Source: Hansfordia pulvinata (Eukaryota > Ascomycota > Sordariomycetes > Xylariales). From it: 64,000 bases of DNA. Shown here piece after piece: positions 1 through 11,030 of this stretch. The stretch spans positions 451,001-515,000 of the forward strand of contig BJKQ01000018.1 of assembly GCA_006538405.1 (NCBI GenBank), written 5' to 3'. How positions within the stretch are numbered: the first letter of the stretch is position 1; each line of letters opens with the position of its first letter. Position numbers and translations under genes: made by a program. The notes under the pieces are model-generated. The model was given only the letters and a program-made list of their open reading frames with translations, made no database searches and had not been told where the DNA came from.

Positions 1-2325
1 GAGAATGGCTCGTACCACCACCACATGATGATGATGATGGACAGCCACGGCGGCGGCGGCAATAGCGACAGCAAGGTCAGGCGCGCCTCGCACGCGGCAA
101 TGGCGGCGGCACCGCCGAGCGTGCGCAACAGCAACCCCAGTCTGCCCAGCGACCATGGGACGCCGCGGGAGGCGCCGACAGCGGGCGGCGGCGGCGGCGG
201 CTGGTCGGCCCCCTCGAGCAGCCCCTGAGAACGCCCCAGGCCGAGACGGCGCTGTTCCTGCAGAAGCCGTCGACGTTTTCTGCGTCGACGCCGCGGCAGC
301 AGCAGAACAATGTCGACTTTGGCGGCGGCGGTGGTGGTGATGGGACACAGCCACAGTCACACGTGCCCATGCCGGGCTTCTCGCCCGCCGCCAACGCCTC
401 GTTAGCTGCCCACCACCACAGCAACAACGCGACAGCGGCGACGGCGACGACAAGCCCGTCGACACATCACGATTACTACGCAGCGTCAGGGCCGTCGCCG
501 GGACTGAGCAGTAGCGGAGGGGGAGTTGGAGGCACCGGCGGAGGGGGGCCGCCCTCTCGTCGGACCAGGACCTCCCGCCGTACGACCTGCTCTACGCGCT
601 GGCGGACCTGTTCTTCAAGCACGTCAACACGTGGTGCCCGATCCTGCACCGCAAGACGACGCTTGACTCGCTGTTCGGGCCGTCGACGCTGGGCGAGGAT
701 GACCGGATACTGCTGCACGCCATCGTGGCGACGACGCTGCGCTTCTCGACGGACGCGCGCCTGACGGACGAGCGGCGGCGCCACTACCATCGCGCGTCCA
801 AGCAGCGCGTCATGCTGTACGGTATGGAGCACGCGTCGGTCGAGTCGCTGCGTGCGCTACTAATCCTTGCGCTCGACCTGTGCGGCGACAGCAACGGCCC
901 GCCCGGCTGGAACATCATGGCCCTCATCACCCGCTCCGTCGTCCAGCTCGGGCTCGCCGTCGAGACCAACTCGCCCTCCGTCTCCCCCAACATCACCTCC
1001 ATCTACACCCTGCGCGCCATGATCCTGCCCGAGGCCCGCGACTTCCTCGAGGACGAGTCGCGGCGCCGCCTCTTCTGGATGGTCTACGTCCTCGACCGCT
1101 ACGCCACCCTCGCCACCGCCTTCGAGTTCGCCCTCGACGACAAGGAGATCGACCGCCGCCTGCCCTGCCGCAACGACCTGTGGCTCAAGAACACCCGCGT
1201 CGAGACGCGCTGGTTCAACACCGACAGCCACCCGCACGACTTTGCCACCAGCGACGGCGACGGCCCGGGAGGAGGCCTGGCCGCGCGCACCGAGAACCTG
1301 GGCGCCTTCTCCACTACATCGAGATCCTCGGCATCACGTCCAAGATCCACCTCTTCCTCAAGCAGCCAGTCGACATCAGCGCGCTGGGCGACGTCGAGCA
1401 GTGGCAGCTGCGCTACAAGGAGCTCGACGCGACCCTCGCCAGCTGGAAGTTCAGCCTGCCCGGCGAGTTCGGCAACATGGCCAAGCTGTACCAGCCCATC
1501 TCCAAGGCCCTCGGCGCCTCCTGGGTCATGCTGCACGCCATGTACCACACCGCCGTTATCCGCCTCCACTCCTCTGCCGCCTACCCCACCACCCGTTCCC
1601 CCATCTTCACCCCCTCCTACAGCGCCAGCCAGCGCTGCCACGCCGCCGTCGAGAACATCGCCGCCCTGTGCGATGTCGTCGTCCGCAGCGGCATGCTCGA
1701 CAAGCTCGGGCCCCCCTTCGCCTTCACCCTCTGGGTCGCCGCCCGCCTGCTGCTCGTCCACGGCTCCACCGTCGAGCACGGCCTGGCCCCCCAGCTGGCC
1801 CTGCTCGTCGACACCCTGCGCGACATGGGCCGCCACTGGCCCGTCGCCCAGCGCTACAGCGAGCTGCTGCAGCGCGTCCTCGACGAGCACGCCGACAGCG
1901 AGCGCGCCGTCAAGCAGACGGGCGGTGAGCGCGTCACCCCCTCCTCCGTCCGCATCCTCGCCGACATGCGCCGCACCGCCTTCGACCTCGACTTCCTCAT
2001 CAGCCGCCAGCCCCGCCACGTCGCCGCGAACGGCGCCGGCGGCATCGCCCCGGCCAGCGTCGGTATGAGCCGCCTGCCCAGCGTCACCCCCGTCCGCACC
2101 CCGGCCCCCAACGAGCTCGAGTACCTCGACGTCTTTGACTTCTTCAACGTGCCCCGCCTGCCCTTCACCGGGGTGGACGCGCTGGGCGGGCAGACTTCTG
2201 GCGGCGGCGGCGGCGAGATGGGAGACGGCGGCGGCGGCGGTGACAGTGGCGGACCGACCAATGAGTTCAATATCACCAACTTCATGATTGACGCCAACAG
2301 CGACTGGCTGTTCAAGCAGCCGTAG
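1..2325 (+). CDS. Fungal-specific transcription factor, C-terminal part (5' end outside window; three apparent frameshifts)
   Basis: The product is a nuclear DNA-binding regulator of the fungal Zn2Cys6 type. The visible part starts inside a low-complexity Gly/His/Met/Ser linker (about 1-540), so any zinc cluster lies upstream of the window. From about 550 comes the fungal-specific middle-homology domain, with the stretches LFFKHVNTWCPILHRKTTL, VQLGLAVETNSPS, RRRLFWMVYVLDRYAT and EKEID-like DDKEIDRRLPCR. The C-terminus ends in EFNITNFMIDANSDWLFKQP, which looks conserved. The reading frame changes three times: near the C run 209-213, near the G run 543-548 and near CC 1311-1312. Each change is repaired by one added base. 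No intron borders fit. The arrangement resembles cellulase or carbon regulators of the CLR-1 kind, but I cannot assign a name from memory with certainty. It is not XlnR, whose N-terminal domain differs. Confidence 0.82.
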
Positions 2326-2785
2326 CGTGGAGCGTGGGACAAGATGAAAATATAATGATGATTAATACGAGTATGTAACGTGAGCATGCAGCAAGTCACG
2401 AGGGCAGCAGCCCCAGGGGGCTTGTGCAGCAAACGATGTACTGCCAAAGTCGCCGTGTTATCGCCGTGGCGCAAATGCGTTTGATCCTAGATGCAAACTG
2501 GCGACTTGCTTTGTTTTACTGGTCCGGGCCCCGGCTTCTTTCGCTTGCTCGCTGCCCTGCACGCCCACGGATGTAACAGCCGGCTCTGCTGCCCACTTCG
2601 CGAAGACGCACCTCTTCCTCCCCTCTTCAACATCCTCCTTTTACACCTCAGGGCATATTCAAAACCCCCGCAACGCCATCCTCCATCTTCGGGCACCACT
2701 AAGCCGAGTTCAATCACTCAAGCCTCGCCTTTGTGACAGGAGATCGACAACAAAGCCCACTACCATCCTACCCGCACAGCTCCAA
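2326..2785. other. Intergenic, TF 3' end to F-box gene promoter
   Basis: This stretch holds the 3' flank of the transcription factor gene and the pyrimidine-rich 5' flank of the next gene. A run of CCTCTTCCTCCCCTCTTC-like sequence lies near 2610-2640, about 150 bp before the next start. I see no further gene. Confidence 0.5.
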
Positions 2786-3558
2786 ATGTCGAGCAACAGA
2801 GTGACATATCCAGGGCTATTGACCCTACCTACCGAGCTGCTATTCTACATCTTCGAGAGCCAGCAGGATATCCGCTGTATCAGTTACCTCGCTTCAACCT
2901 GCTCTACCCTGTGGGACTTTTTCAAGCAGACCGAATATTCGATCTGCTATCGGGTCATGATCAACACCGCTCCCACATACCTTCACCCATTCGTGTTCGC
3001 TGTCGCTGTTCTTCAGATGCCTCTCGATGTCGTTCGGCTACCTGGGCTAGAGGAGGTCGCAAGTTCCCCCCGCCGGAAAAGGGCTACGTGGTTGATCTCC
3101 CTCCTTTGCACTACACCAGGCGCAAGATTGTCGGCTCGATGCTACTTCAATTCCTGACTTCCATCTCCACGGACAAGGCAGAGGGCCAGGCCTCATTCCC
3201 GAAGGAACGCCTTACATGTCAGATCGCCCACGTATCGCTCTCCATTCTGCCGGCATTGGAGAATGAAGATGAAAAGTGTACGAGCCAGCACAGAGCTGGC
3301 CTGCCAACAAGAAAGCCCATGCCCGTCTGGGAATGGTCCAGATGTGGCCGGTGTATCGCCCGCATCTTGTACGACTATCACCACTTCTTCACACGTGGCG
3401 CCCCGGCCACCATCCCGGTTCGCACGGGGAGGAGGAAAAGGAGACCCGAGGATGACTACTTCGACTTGACCTGGCTCTTGCGCTTGACGTGCACGCAGAA
3501 CAATTTCGAGGCGATCGTCGGCGCGTGCAGTTTTGGAGACTCGACAAGAAGACATTAG
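2786..3558 (+). CDS. F-box-like protein, one apparent frameshift
   Basis: The N-terminus reads LLTLPTELLFYIFESQQDIR followed by SYLASTCSTLWDFFKQTE. This is the pattern of an F-box: Leu-Pro-x-Glu-Leu, then a second helix with Leu and Cys. F-box proteins bring substrates to SCF ubiquitin ligases through Skp1. The start at 2786 is the first ATG of the open frame. After residue about 94 the frame that looks coding shifts, at the C6 run 3066-3071. One added C joins the parts into about 257 residues. The second part has YVVDLPPLHYTRRKIVG and a tail DDYFDLTWLLRLTCTQNNF. I do not recognise a substrate-binding repeat. An intron at this point is possible, but I found no convincing donor and acceptor pair. 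Confidence 0.6.
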
Positions 3559-4099
3559 TGACATGTAGATATCAGGTCCAGGCGTCACTGGATGCTCACA
3601 TCTACTCACGTCGCATTTGACATCCGGCACCCCAGCAGTCATGGTTGGGATGTGGAGGGGGTATACCGGCTCTGTGGCGAGCGACAGCTGGACTTCATGT
3701 GCGTCTCTGGACTCCGGGACCAGCTGGACATGGGTCCGCCCTATTCAGCCATCAGACGTAATCATCAAAGTGGCATATAATCCGGTAGTCAAGTGTCACT
3801 TGCAATGGAAAGAGAAGATGTCGGTAAAAACATTCAGGAGTACTGCGTCGCATAACGAGAAAAGCGTCTTCCGGTTTGGTGCAGCAAGCCCAGAATTGTG
3901 TTTCATTCGTGTCTCATTGACCTTCTCTTCGTAGCTTTCCCACAGCAAAGGAAGCAACATCGATGCACCCCGCGCCTCGCTCAATACCAACCAGCCTCTG
4001 CTCCAGATCCGATTTCATCTACATAACTTATAACTTGAGCCCAAGTCCAGGCCGTCCGATTTCCTGTCAATTGTAGTCATTGTGTAGATCAGTATCTTG
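3559..4099. other. Intergenic between convergent genes
   Basis: This is the shared 3' region of the F-box-like gene (+) and the alcohol dehydrogenase gene (-). No open frame here looks coding, and I see no repeat or RNA gene. Confidence 0.45.
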
Positions 4100-5611
4100 T
4101 CAGGGGGGGCTGCCGGCACAGGCAGGCAGCGAGAACCTGGTCTCGACAAAGACCTTCTGCATGGCGTCCTCGCGCTTCTCGAACTTGTAGTAGACCTTGT
4201 CGAGGTCCTCGACGCGGACGCGGTGGGAGAGCATCTGTAACGGGTCGAGCTTCCCGCTCTGGATACGCTGAAGCAGATCCTCCCAGTACTTGTGCACTGG
4301 CGCCTGGCCGTTGCCGATGAGGCGGACGCCGCGCTCCATGAGGGAGCCGATGTTGAAGTGGTTCGTCTGCGGGTGAAGGAGAGGGGAGAGAAATAGTCAG
4401 AATCAGGTATCAAGGCCCATAGACATTTCTCCTCGAGGGGGCAAGAAGCACTCACATAGCCTACGTATACGCCGGTGATGCCGACGCGGCCAAAGCTCCG
4501 CACACTCTCAATCATCTCGTTGACAATCTCGCTTGTGTCCGTCTCGGCGCCGATGAGCATCTCGGCCCAGTGCAGCCAGCCCTTGGCGTATTCTCCCGCG
4601 ACGCACTGCAGCACACACACAGGTCAGTGAATCGTTGCGTCCTCTTACCGTCAAACGCATCAGGCACGCTTCACCTACCTCAATGGCGCAGTCGGGCCCC
4701 CTTCCTCCGCACATCTCTCGCAGTCGCGAGACGACCGTCTCCTGGCCCGTGACGCCAAACGACAGCTTCTTGTAGTCGACGAGCTCGAGGCTGTCGCGGC
4801 GGTCGGCGGGCCAGCGGTCGCGCACAAACGAGAGGCGCGGCTCCGTGTCGACGAAGATGACGCGGCGGGCGCCGGCCTCGAGGGCGAAGATGCCGGCCAT
4901 CTGGCCGATGGGGCCCGCGCCCCAGACGGCGACGTCGTCGCCCTCGTAGACGCCCGTGTCGAAGACGGCGTGGTAGCTGGTGGCCAGGACGTCGCTGAGG
5001 TACAGGGCCTTTTCGTCGGGCACGTCGTCCGGTATCTCGAGCAGGTTGGCGTCGCCGAGGGGCACGCGCACGTACTCGGCCTGCCCGCCAGCGAAGCCGC
5101 CCGTGAAGTGGCTGTAGCCGAACATGCCCGCCGTCTGGCCGCCGTACATGGCGCGCTCGGTCGTGTTGGCGTTGGTGCGCTCGCACTGCGACGAGAACTT
5201 CTGCCGGCACTGGAAGCAGTCGCCGCACGCGATCTGGAAGGACGCCACGTAGCGGCGCCCCTCGCGAACGCCCTTGACGTTGGCGCCGACCCGGTCCACG
5301 ATGCCGCAGAACTCGTGGCCCAGGATGTCGCCCTTGTTGAGCTGAACCACGGCCCCGTGCAGCAGGTGCAGGTCGCTGCCGCAAACGGTGCTGCCCGTCA
5401 CCCGCAGCACCACGTCGTCCGGCTCCAGGATGCCCGGCACCGGCACGTCGCGCATCTCGACCGTGTTCTTGCCCACCCAGCACAGCGCCTTCATCGTCTC
5501 GCCGCGAGGGCTGTTGTCCTTGTCGTAGTTGGTCACATCCTGCGCCGTGATGGCGCTGCCGTCGTGGCCGACGGCCTTCTCGGCAGCCGAGGCTGCTTGT
5601 GTCATGGACAT
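4100..5611 (-). CDS. Zinc-dependent alcohol dehydrogenase (MDR family), three exons
   Basis: This is a medium-chain NAD(P)-dependent dehydrogenase. Exons are 5611-4679, 4605-4456 and 4366-4100, joined at phase 0 by introns with gtaggt, gtgagt donors and ctgcag, ccgcag acceptors, giving 449 residues. Catalytic zinc ligands are visible: Cys77 in TVCGSDLH, and His99 and Glu100 in GHEF. Structural-zinc cysteines 129, 132, 135 and 143 sit in CGDCFQCRQKFSSQC. The cofactor fold shows VAVWGAGPIGQMAG. The layout resembles the glutathione-independent formaldehyde or threonine dehydrogenase-like branch, so a cytosolic oxidoreductase is expected. The substrate cannot be read from sequence. The start was placed at ATG 5611, with a second ATG at 5605. 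The frame stays open upstream to 5935, but that part is low in family likeness and is probably 5' UTR. No frameshift is present. Confidence 0.88.
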
Positions 5612-6358
5612 GGCTCTGGGTGTGGGGGATGTGGTCGGTGGTGGGGTTTTCGGTGTCCCTTGCGCTGTATCTGGTATGTATTTGTCTGCTTGCTGGTGAA
5701 GGGAGGTCCGTCCAGTGTGGCAGAAAGACGGAAGTCGAGAAAGGCCGTGGGCTTTGTGTGTCTTCTCACAAGATAGTGACTCGAGGATTTCGCAGAAGCC
5801 GCCCGTCCCCCTCCAGCAGAGGCGTTCCGGGATCATATCATCATGACATGGCGGATGAGGCGCATGGGGAAATTGAAATCTCGATGTCTTTGCCATGTCT
5901 ATGACGTGGGGCCATCGGCTGTCTCCCGGGGCCAAGCCTTACCCAACCCGTACCTTCAAGTTGTGTCCGAAGTGTGTCGTTCTTTCCCCGACCGGCATTG
6001 TTTGACGGCGCCGACCAGACAACGTCATGACTCCCCAAAGGGGTAATCCCCCCAGTTGAGGTGCCGGACTGGCGGGCGCAGCATTCCAGGATTGATGCAT
6101 TTCGCCATGACAGACAGTCACAGCAAAGATCGGTATAACGCGCAAATCCATTAGCTATCATTTTTATTGGGCTTCTTCGAGTGTGCTCAAGGCTGGGTGA
6201 TACCCGAGGCCGTCGCTTGATATAGAGCGAGATTCGGCTGTACTAACGGGTTGCAAAGTCCAGACCCAATCCTATATCGACCTCAGACCGCCGAACACCT
6301 TGAATTAGCAGTCCTTTCTTTTTTTCAGGTAAACCTATGGATCCGCACATGTCGGGGT
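5612..6358. other. Intergenic: ADH 5' flank and cutinase 3' flank
   Basis: This holds the upstream region of the alcohol dehydrogenase and the 3' flank of the cutinase-like gene. Overlapping frames on both strands show no family features. I see no repeat or RNA gene. Confidence 0.4.
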
Positions 6359-7323
6359 TTACCGAACTTTTCTGGACCCGAGCGGTTTGTCTTCCGAGTC
6401 CCACGGTCCGTGTATTGCATCAAGGCCGGCTTGCTGCGGTGGGTAAAATCTGGGACGCCTGTCGGCCAACAGGTTCATTATCGTCCAGTCGCCCGCCTTG
6501 GCCTGCTGAACAAGCCATGCAGCCGCTGGCTTGGACCACCTGTTGTACATCTCGTGCGTCACGGGGTTCTCGACGTGCAAGAAGGCCCCCGATATCCCCC
6601 TCTCGCAGAAGGAATCCAAGGGATTGCAGATGTTCAAGCACCGCTCCATGGGGTACTCCGAGACGCGGCCGCCTTCCGTCTTCTGCTTCTGCGTGTCGCC
6701 GTACAAGTAGATACCGCGAATCCTCTTCCTATCCTGAAGGTCGACCAAGGGGATCGTCCTATGGGTCAGCGCGGCACCTTGGCTGTAGCCCGCGAGAATG
6801 AGGCTGCTTTTGTCGCAGAATTCGAGCATGTCGTGGATGAGGTTTTTATACAACTCAGCATCGCTTTTCCTGCATCCGAATTCCTGCAATGCGCCGTCGT
6901 CCAGGACATTGGAAGACCATGCGGCGGCATAGTTGAGGCCCTGAATCAGCACATTGCCTTCCAGTTCCGTGTGGATGTGTTGGACTAGGTCCAGCCCCCC
7001 GCCTCGCGATCGTCCCTGCCGCCCCGTCAGTTCATGCCAGCCCTCGGGTTCGTGTCAAGCTGCGCAGTGCTCGCCCGTTGATGGTTTCGCCAAAGCCTTA
7101 CCAGATTGCCCGGTTGCGCCGTGCCGCGCACGTATACCATGATATAGTCGCGACACTTGCTCTTGTCTCCCTCCTTCCTGATGTCCTCGTAGGCGTTGAA
7201 AGAAGCGTCCTCGTCGTTAAAGCCCATGTCAAGCGGCATCTTCCTCCTGGGCCACCAATCCGGAAGCAGCGCAACAGCTGCGCCTGCAAAGTGCAGTGCC
7301 AACAAAGCCGTGGAGAGTAGCAT
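6359..7323 (-). CDS. Secreted cutinase-family serine esterase, two exons
   Basis: This is an alpha/beta hydrolase of the cutinase family, 292 residues, predicted to act outside the cell on ester bonds of plant cutin or similar polymers. Exon 1 is 7323-7102 and exon 2 is 7015-6359; the 86-bp intron has donor gtaagg and acceptor cggcag. The N-terminus MLLSTALLALHFAGAAVALL is a typical signal peptide. The nucleophile elbow is GYSQGAA with Ser152. The likely acid is Asp208 in CNPLDSFC, between two cysteines as in the family, followed by His221 or His228 in HVENPVTHEMYNRW. The early strand YIMVYVRGTAQPGN matches the usual start of the fold. It is longer than classical cutinases of about 220 residues because of a C-terminal tail. 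Acetylxylan esterase activity is an alternative. Confidence 0.88.
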
Positions 7324-9213
7324 CGTCACCTCTCGTCGGCCATGCACATGTCCCGAATGTTGCTTGGCCGGGTCTAGGCACAGTTGTGTCTCCCTCCTGG
7401 CTGGTGGTGTCGCGGTCTGCGTTGATGGCACCTTTCGAGACGGTCGGCCAAGACTGCTGGTTGCCTTGGGACAGGGAGCACACGTCAGCTTTAAAGTTAA
7501 AAAAAGTTCCTGATACAGTGGTAAAAGCTGAGGTCAGTGGCGAGACGATTCAGTCTGCAGCCCACGCGAGAGCAGGGTTCCGAAGCCTTGGCTCGGCTTG
7601 TCTTGTTAAAAGCCAAGACAAACATGGGAGCTGGAGGATGGGGTTTGGGTCCAAAAACGGCCTGCGCGTGGTTTGCCTGCTTCGCCTCTTTCTCGACACA
7701 TTCAGCACGCGCCCTCCTTAGTGGTGGCGAAGGCGAAGACCAGATAACCACCTCCAAAACGCAAGCAGATCGCATTCGGGCGTGGCTGACTGGACGCGAT
7801 TATCTAAGTCTAGGGCCTTAGAAGCGTTCGCATAGCCTATAAAGGCAATTTTCCGACCACATGTGGTAACAGCGCATGGCCGGCTTTGCATCTTGCCACA
7901 TGCCACCGGCTTCAAAATGAGAGGCATGCGCCATTCTGTCCTTAGAAACCTGCGCTACGGCCACAGGCTGTCACTGTTGACCTTGCGATGGGGCTTTGAG
8001 GGGTTCTCATAGGTGCTGCCGCTGTTGCGCTTCTCCCCAATCGAAAGTGTGACGGAATATGTGGCAAGCCGTCTTGCTCAAGCGTGAACCAGGCTGGACT
8101 AAACAATTAGCTGCGCGTCAGAGGCCACACAAGACCGTGGCCTCTTCGCCATGATGAAAGACCCCACGTGAATACTCATCGCGAAGCACCCAGGTTATGG
8201 CTACAAAAAGACGCGTTAGCTCTGGCAAGTGAACCTATCCTTCTGAGCCACAGTTCAAAAAGGCCAAAGGGGGCTTCTGGGGGAAACCAGGTACACACTA
8301 GAAAGAGGATGACTGCAGCCCCCGCGGCCGCCAACAGCGACAACGGGCCCTGACAGGATTTGACGTCGCTCGCCGTGGCGGCGAACTAGAGGAGGTTTTG
8401 CAACGCCACTCGGGCTTAAGCGACCTGCGGAGCGATCGGCGCCGGTGATTGGCACGATGCGCGCAGTGCGAGCGATTCAATAGGCATGCCTTCCTACATT
8501 GTGCGAGTTGTTTCTATGCAAGCGCCATCATGGAGCGGGTATAATGGATACTGCACCAAGCCGTCCACATCATGTTTTACGTTTACGTATTCGGCAATGG
8601 CCGGGGATCTGCGGAGAGCAGTGTTGAAGGGCTCGCGACCAGTGGCTTTCGTGGCTTCGAATCCTTTTTAGTGCGCCTTTCGGGGATGACCGAGGACCGT
8701 CAGCGCAGTATCAACATGAGGCCCGGGCCCCCCGCCCAGAGACAATGAACTAACTGCACCAAGAGCGCCCATTGCGCCGCGGCTCGCAACCCAGTATGCG
8801 GCCCCGCGTGATCATTTCAGCTACTGTTCTGTAGTCGGCAGCCGAGGGCATCGCAAGTGTCACGTGGTGCGCGGACTTTGGCCAGACAAGGACGGGCGTA
8901 CGCGCCTACGAAGTGGCTGGTTGGCGTGGTGGGAGTCGAGCCAGATATGCACAGGCCGCCGCCCACCTAGTGGGCTTTATTGGCGACAAGTCCGAGGGTG
9001 TGTTCGAACTTTCCCTTGTCTGTCGGCGAGGCCGTGATGTAAGGGCTGTCCTGTGCAACAAAGAACCCTCAGAAGCGGGGTGTGAAGGTATTTAGGCCAT
9101 TTCGCCCTCCAGGGCAAATAAGACCTGCGATCACCACCAATAGAGCGGAAACTCGAGCTCCTCTCACTTCACGCAAGCACATACCCAAGCAGGTCCAAAG
9201 TCGATAGCCCGGA
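7324..9213. other. Long intergenic region (1.9 kb)
   Basis: Several short frames on both strands overlap, and none shows a family motif, a plausible signal peptide or consistent codon use. GC is moderate and there is no strong repeat. A C/G-rich tract lies near 8720-8745. I see no gene I can support. Confidence 0.4.
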
Positions 9214-9729
9214 ATGACGCACAAGCAAGGCTTAACCGCGAGAGGCCTCTCTTTACCGCCCATGTTCTTCGCCAGACAGACGTCCCAGCACGGGTCGTTG
9301 CCGAGCAGTCCTCTCTCGGCAAATACCGTCAAGAGGCAGTCAGCCTCGTCACCAATGATCGGCCACATGTATGTTCTTGTCCGGTTCAACAGCTGGATTG
9401 GAGGGCAGGGGGCGCTGCATGACACAGTGGTTCTGCCGGTGCCGCGGGACAACGAGATGTCCGTGGACATCTTTTTCGAGGCGGTCAAGATTGTGAGTTG
9501 CGATGTGGCGGGTCACGGAGAGAGTGCCGATCAGGACACCAAGGCCAAGATGCAGTACCAAGACCAGCTGCGAAAGCACGACGTGTACTTCCACTGGCCC
9601 ATGGCTGGCAGCTCGCCAGGGAGAAGCAGGCTGGACCGGATGAGCAACCGCAGTCTTCAACTGGCATTGGAGGCGATCGAGAGCGGTTCGTGCCAGGGGT
9701 ATGTGTGGGTGAACCTTGAGATGGGATGA
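9214..9729 (+). CDS. Hypothetical protein, weak
   Basis: This is an open frame of 171 codons of unknown function. Its middle part (MYVLVRFNSWIGGQGALHD, then VLPVPRDNEMSVDIFFEAVK) and the later part (TKAKMQYQDQLRKHDVYFHW) look more protein-like than the opposite-strand frame, which is Leu/Val/His-rich. A potential donor gtgagt follows the codons for EAVKI at about 9492 and a cag lies before GACACC at about 9535, so a very short intron could be spliced out. No recognised domain, signal peptide or membrane segment is present. It may be one exon of a larger gene or spurious. Confidence 0.3.
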   Translation: MTHKQGLTARGLSLPPMFFARQTSQHGSLPSSPLSANTVKRQSASSPMIGHMYVLVRFNSWIGGQGALHDTVVLPVPRDNEMSVDIFFEAVKIVSCDVAGHGESADQDTKAKMQYQDQLRKHDVYFHWPMAGSSPGRSRLDRMSNRSLQLALEAIESGSCQGYVWVNLEMG

Positions 9730-9908
9730 GTGGAGAGAACTCCAGCCAATGCAGAAAGTCAGGATGCTGGGTTGCCGGTGGCACAATTGACAGAGGGGCT
9801 TGTATGTACGCGTGGTGAAGGGGAATGATAGAGGTACATGTAGATAATACAGTTCCCGGATCCACGGAGTCTCGAGATAGGCCGTCCTATGGAAGGGGCT
9901 TGAAGCTG

Positions 9909-10231
9909 CTAGGTCCCGCCTTGAGAGCCTGGGGGCTGTGGTGGAGAGGGCGACGTCTGTACCGACTGGCTCTTGCGGTACTCCTGCTCGAGAGCCTTCT
10001 GCATGTCAAAGTCGAGCTGACGCTCCTTCTTGATGCGCTGCTGTTCCATATCACGAACGACACCCATGTGCATGGCCTGCAGATAACATGTGAGCCGGCG
10101 ACCGTATGAATGGGGGCAGAATGGCCATGGATTACCTCCTTCTCCGACTTTTGCTGGAAGTGGACGAAAACGACGGTGGCGGCGGCGAAGAGAGAAGTGC
10201 CGGCCAGAGTCAGCTTTGACGCTTGGGACAT
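9909..10231 (-). CDS. PET117: PET117-like cytochrome c oxidase assembly protein, two exons
   Basis: This is a small mitochondrial inner-membrane protein needed for assembly of cytochrome c oxidase. Exon 1 is 10231-10136 (MSQASKLTLAGTSLFAAATV, then VFVHFQQKSEKE) and exon 2 is 10076-9909, split by a 59-bp intron with donor gtaatc and acceptor ctgcag; total 87 residues. The features match the family: an N-terminal SK-LT-aGtslfa hydrophobic anchor, VxFVH-QQ, then MHMGVVRDMEQQRIKKERQL and a charged helix ending DFDMQKALEQEYRK. The tail is a short Pro/Ser/Gly-rich stretch. It is transcribed away from VMA10, with which it shares a roughly 800-bp intergenic region. Confidence 0.92.
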
Positions 10232-11030
10232 GATGGTGACTGCTGAGCGAAGAGCTTGTTTCCAATGGAAGGCGTATCGCGCCTGTCAGGGTCTGGGATC
10301 TCTCTGGATTGGGTGAGATGAGGTTGAACCCGGCGTTGTCGCGTGTTTCTGCCTGTCGGGAATTTGATGGATGGCTTTTTCTATTTGAAAAGATGGATCA
10401 CGGTCTGGAGTGAGAACCAGTTTGAGGACCCTCGGCGTGGCCGGACGCAGGGTCAGTGATGTACCGATAGGTACTGCGTCTGGAGTAGAACCGCGGCGGT
10501 TGCCGCCGGAATCCGAGAGGAAAGGTGCCTGCATCGACAGCATCGGCCCCTACAGCTGCCTAGATACTGCGCAGAAACTTGTTGGTATCCTTATGTATTT
10601 CCAGCTCTCCCAGGGTCAGTGTTTCAGCCTCGATTCGGCCGCCTGGGGACAGCGGCCCCGAGGTACGTACCGGACTTGCCTCGCCGGAGGTAGCTGCACC
10701 CCAGCTGTTTCGGCCTCGTACCTACACGTATCCACGGTGCAGCGAGGTACCTATCGCCGCGGCGTCTGGTCACAAGCTGGAATCCATCGTCAGTCATATC
10801 ACCGCCCTCGGTCCTCGTCCATCTCAATCCTCTCTCGCCCGTATCATCAACAATCATCCACCGCTCCGATCTCCGCTCGTCGACCATCCCGATACCCTAC
10901 AGCGCTCGATTGGCCGAGTCTCACTCGCCACCCCGCCCTCCCGCCGGCTTTGACTGTGGACGACGTAGAGCTCTAGCTCCCCTTCCCTCCTCCCACCCAA
11001 TACCCTCAACTTCAACCCAATCCCTCCACC
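10232..11030. promoter_or_regulatory. Divergent promoter region PET117 / VMA10
   Basis: The 799 bp between two divergent start codons must carry both promoters. Visible features are a GGTACGTACC palindrome near 10662, further GTACC-type motifs near 10720-10750, CCAAT-type boxes read on the minus strand (GATTGG near 10908), and a long CT-rich stretch (10970-11030) directly before the VMA10 start. I see no clear TATA box. Both genes serve organelle energetics, so a shared control is possible but not shown. Confidence 0.4.

Noticed and set aside
1099..2019. Long open frame on the minus strand opposite the transcription factor
   Set aside because: It is a shadow of GC3-rich codons. Its product is Gly/Val/Asp-rich without motifs, while the plus strand has a clear domain.
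1..2325. Transcription factor as XlnR
   Set aside because: The visible domain order and sequence do not match XlnR. Only the general fungal-specific domain is supported.
5612..5935. N-terminal extension of the alcohol dehydrogenase
   Set aside because: The frame is open, but family proteins start near MSMTQ and the extra part looks like translated UTR.
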